From Actinomycetes bacterium (GTDB taxonomy: Bacteria > Actinomycetota > Actinomycetes > Actinomycetales > JAJYRW01), in assembly GCA_021793895.1 (NCBI GenBank), contig JAJYRW010000107.1, positions 1 through 5,727 on the forward strand: a stretch of 5,727 nt of DNA, read 5' to 3'. The position numbers and the translations under genes were made by a program. The notes under the pieces are model-generated. The model saw only the letters and a program-made list of their open reading frames with translations, did no database searches and had not been told where the DNA came from. The first letter of the stretch is position 1; the number at the start of each line of letters is the position of its first letter. Shown piece by piece: positions 5,054 through 5,727 of the stretch.

Positions 5054-5727
5054 GTGACCTTACGCCCTGGTGTCCACACCGTTCCGACCGCTGACCGCGA
5101 TGGCGTCCCGGCTTTGATGCGCGCCATCACCGACGCGTTTGCGGGAATGGGACCACTTTTACCCTTGGGACCGGGCCGCAAACAGCCCGCAGCTCTAGCC
5201 AACTGGACGCCCTTTGGTCCGCGCGGGTGGCTCGCCGCCCTCCCCGCAAACGCCGCCGCACTCATCGCCACCTCGGGCTCGTCGGGCGAGCCGAAAATCG
5301 TCGCTCTTTCAGCCGATGCGCTGCAAGCTTCCGCCGATGCCACCCATGCCCGGCTCAGCGGCCCCGGTAAGTGGCTTTTGGCCCTTCCGCCCCACCACAT
5401 CGCCGGACTGCAGGTCGTCGTACGCTCCGTGCTGGCAGGCACCACGCCCGCGATCGTCCCACCGGGCACGTTCACTGCGGAGGCGTTCAACGCCGCCGCC
5501 CGCCCCATGATTTCCCGCGACGAGCCCACCTACGTTTCGCTGGTGCCAACTCAGCTTTTGCGGTTGCTTAAGGACGACGACTCTTGCGAAATTCTCAGCC
5601 GTTTCAGTGCCGTACTGATCGGCGGAGCAGCCTTGCCCGGATCAATCGCCGAGCAGGCACGCAAGCGCGGAATTAATCTCGTGCACACCTATGGAATGTC
5701 CGAGACTGCGGGGGGTTGTGTATATGA
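5054..5727 (+). CDS. menE: MenE, o-succinylbenzoate-CoA ligase (partial, C-terminus beyond right edge)
   Basis: ANL-superfamily adenylating enzyme that converts o-succinylbenzoate, ATP and CoA to OSB-CoA, the substrate of MenB; cytoplasmic. My translation from the GTG at 5054 gives 224 codons without a stop, part of an expected 350-450 or so residues. Visible motifs are the ATP-binding loop ATSGSSGEPK (72-81), LPPHHIAGLQVVVRS (111-125), a LVPTQLLRLL segment (163-172), IGGAALP (189-195) and the adenylate-binding TYGMSETAGG (212-221). The C-terminal hinge and catalytic-lysine lid are outside the window. The N-terminus before the ATP loop is only about 70 residues, as in the short MenE forms of actinobacteria. 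The overlapping GTG at 5052 is read in a frame that stops at once (GTGTGA), so 5054 is the start. It is divergent from the lipoprotein gene across a gap of 78 bases. Confidence 0.96.
   Translation, partial: MTLRPGVHTVPTADRDGVPALMRAITDAFAGMGPLLPLGPGRKQPAALANWTPFGPRGWLAALPANAAALIATSGSSGEPKIVALSADALQASADATHARLSGPGKWLLALPPHHIAGLQVVVRSVLAGTTPAIVPPGTFTAEAFNAAARPMISRDEPTYVSLVPTQLLRLLKDDDSCEILSRFSAVLIGGAALPGSIAEQARKRGINLVHTYGMSETAGGCVY

Noticed and set aside
5041..5529. A 162-codon minus-strand open frame opposite menE
   Set aside because: It lies opposite the conserved ATP-binding loop region of menE and has no recognisable features.
1..5727. A novel multi-gene system
   Set aside because: All six genes belong to recognised families and four form a textbook menaquinone pathway; nothing indicates defence, toxin-antitoxin or mobile functions.

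Overview
The window is a menaquinone (vitamin K2) biosynthesis locus, most likely from a moderately GC-rich actinobacterium. Four proteins of the classical o-succinylbenzoate pathway (MenD, MenC, MenB, MenE) resemble actinobacterial family members throughout: the long N-terminus and FPWYY C-terminus of MenB, the MRTRFRG and KVKVAEPGQ segments of MenC, and the SNPVRD segment of MenD. GTG starts are frequent, and TANNNT hexamers lie 6-7 bases before several starts, as in actinobacterial leaderless promoters. The genus cannot be fixed from the sequence; an Actinomycetales-type bacterium is a reasonable guess.

Layout. Positions 1-1211 (minus) hold the first 403 codons of menD, cut by the left edge. 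Positions 1208-2191 (minus) are menC, overlapping menD by 4 bases. Positions 2202-2567 (minus) encode a small four-helix SMR-family exporter, 10 bases before menC, so an SMR-menC-menD leftward operon is likely. menB starts divergently at 2639 and ends at 3598. The region 3599-3925 has no credible gene. It carries two separate 23-bp-period tandem repeats, a small hairpin and a long near-perfect palindrome followed by T's, probably the menB terminator. Positions 3926-4975 (minus) encode a DUF3048-domain lipoprotein. menE starts divergently at 5054 and runs off the right edge after 224 codons.

Together, MenD makes SEPHCHC from isochorismate and 2-oxoglutarate, MenC forms o-succinylbenzoate from the downstream intermediate SHCHC, MenE activates it to OSB-CoA, and MenB closes the ring to DHNA-CoA. 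Genes for isochorismate synthase, MenH, the thioesterase, MenA and the methyltransferase are not in the window. The SMR exporter and the lipoprotein are not known pathway enzymes; their link to quinone synthesis is positional only.

I see no evidence of a novel defence system, mobile element, CRISPR array or RNA gene. The less ordinary features are the repeat-rich gap after menB, the SMR gene leading the menCD operon, and the apparent run of leaderless starts.
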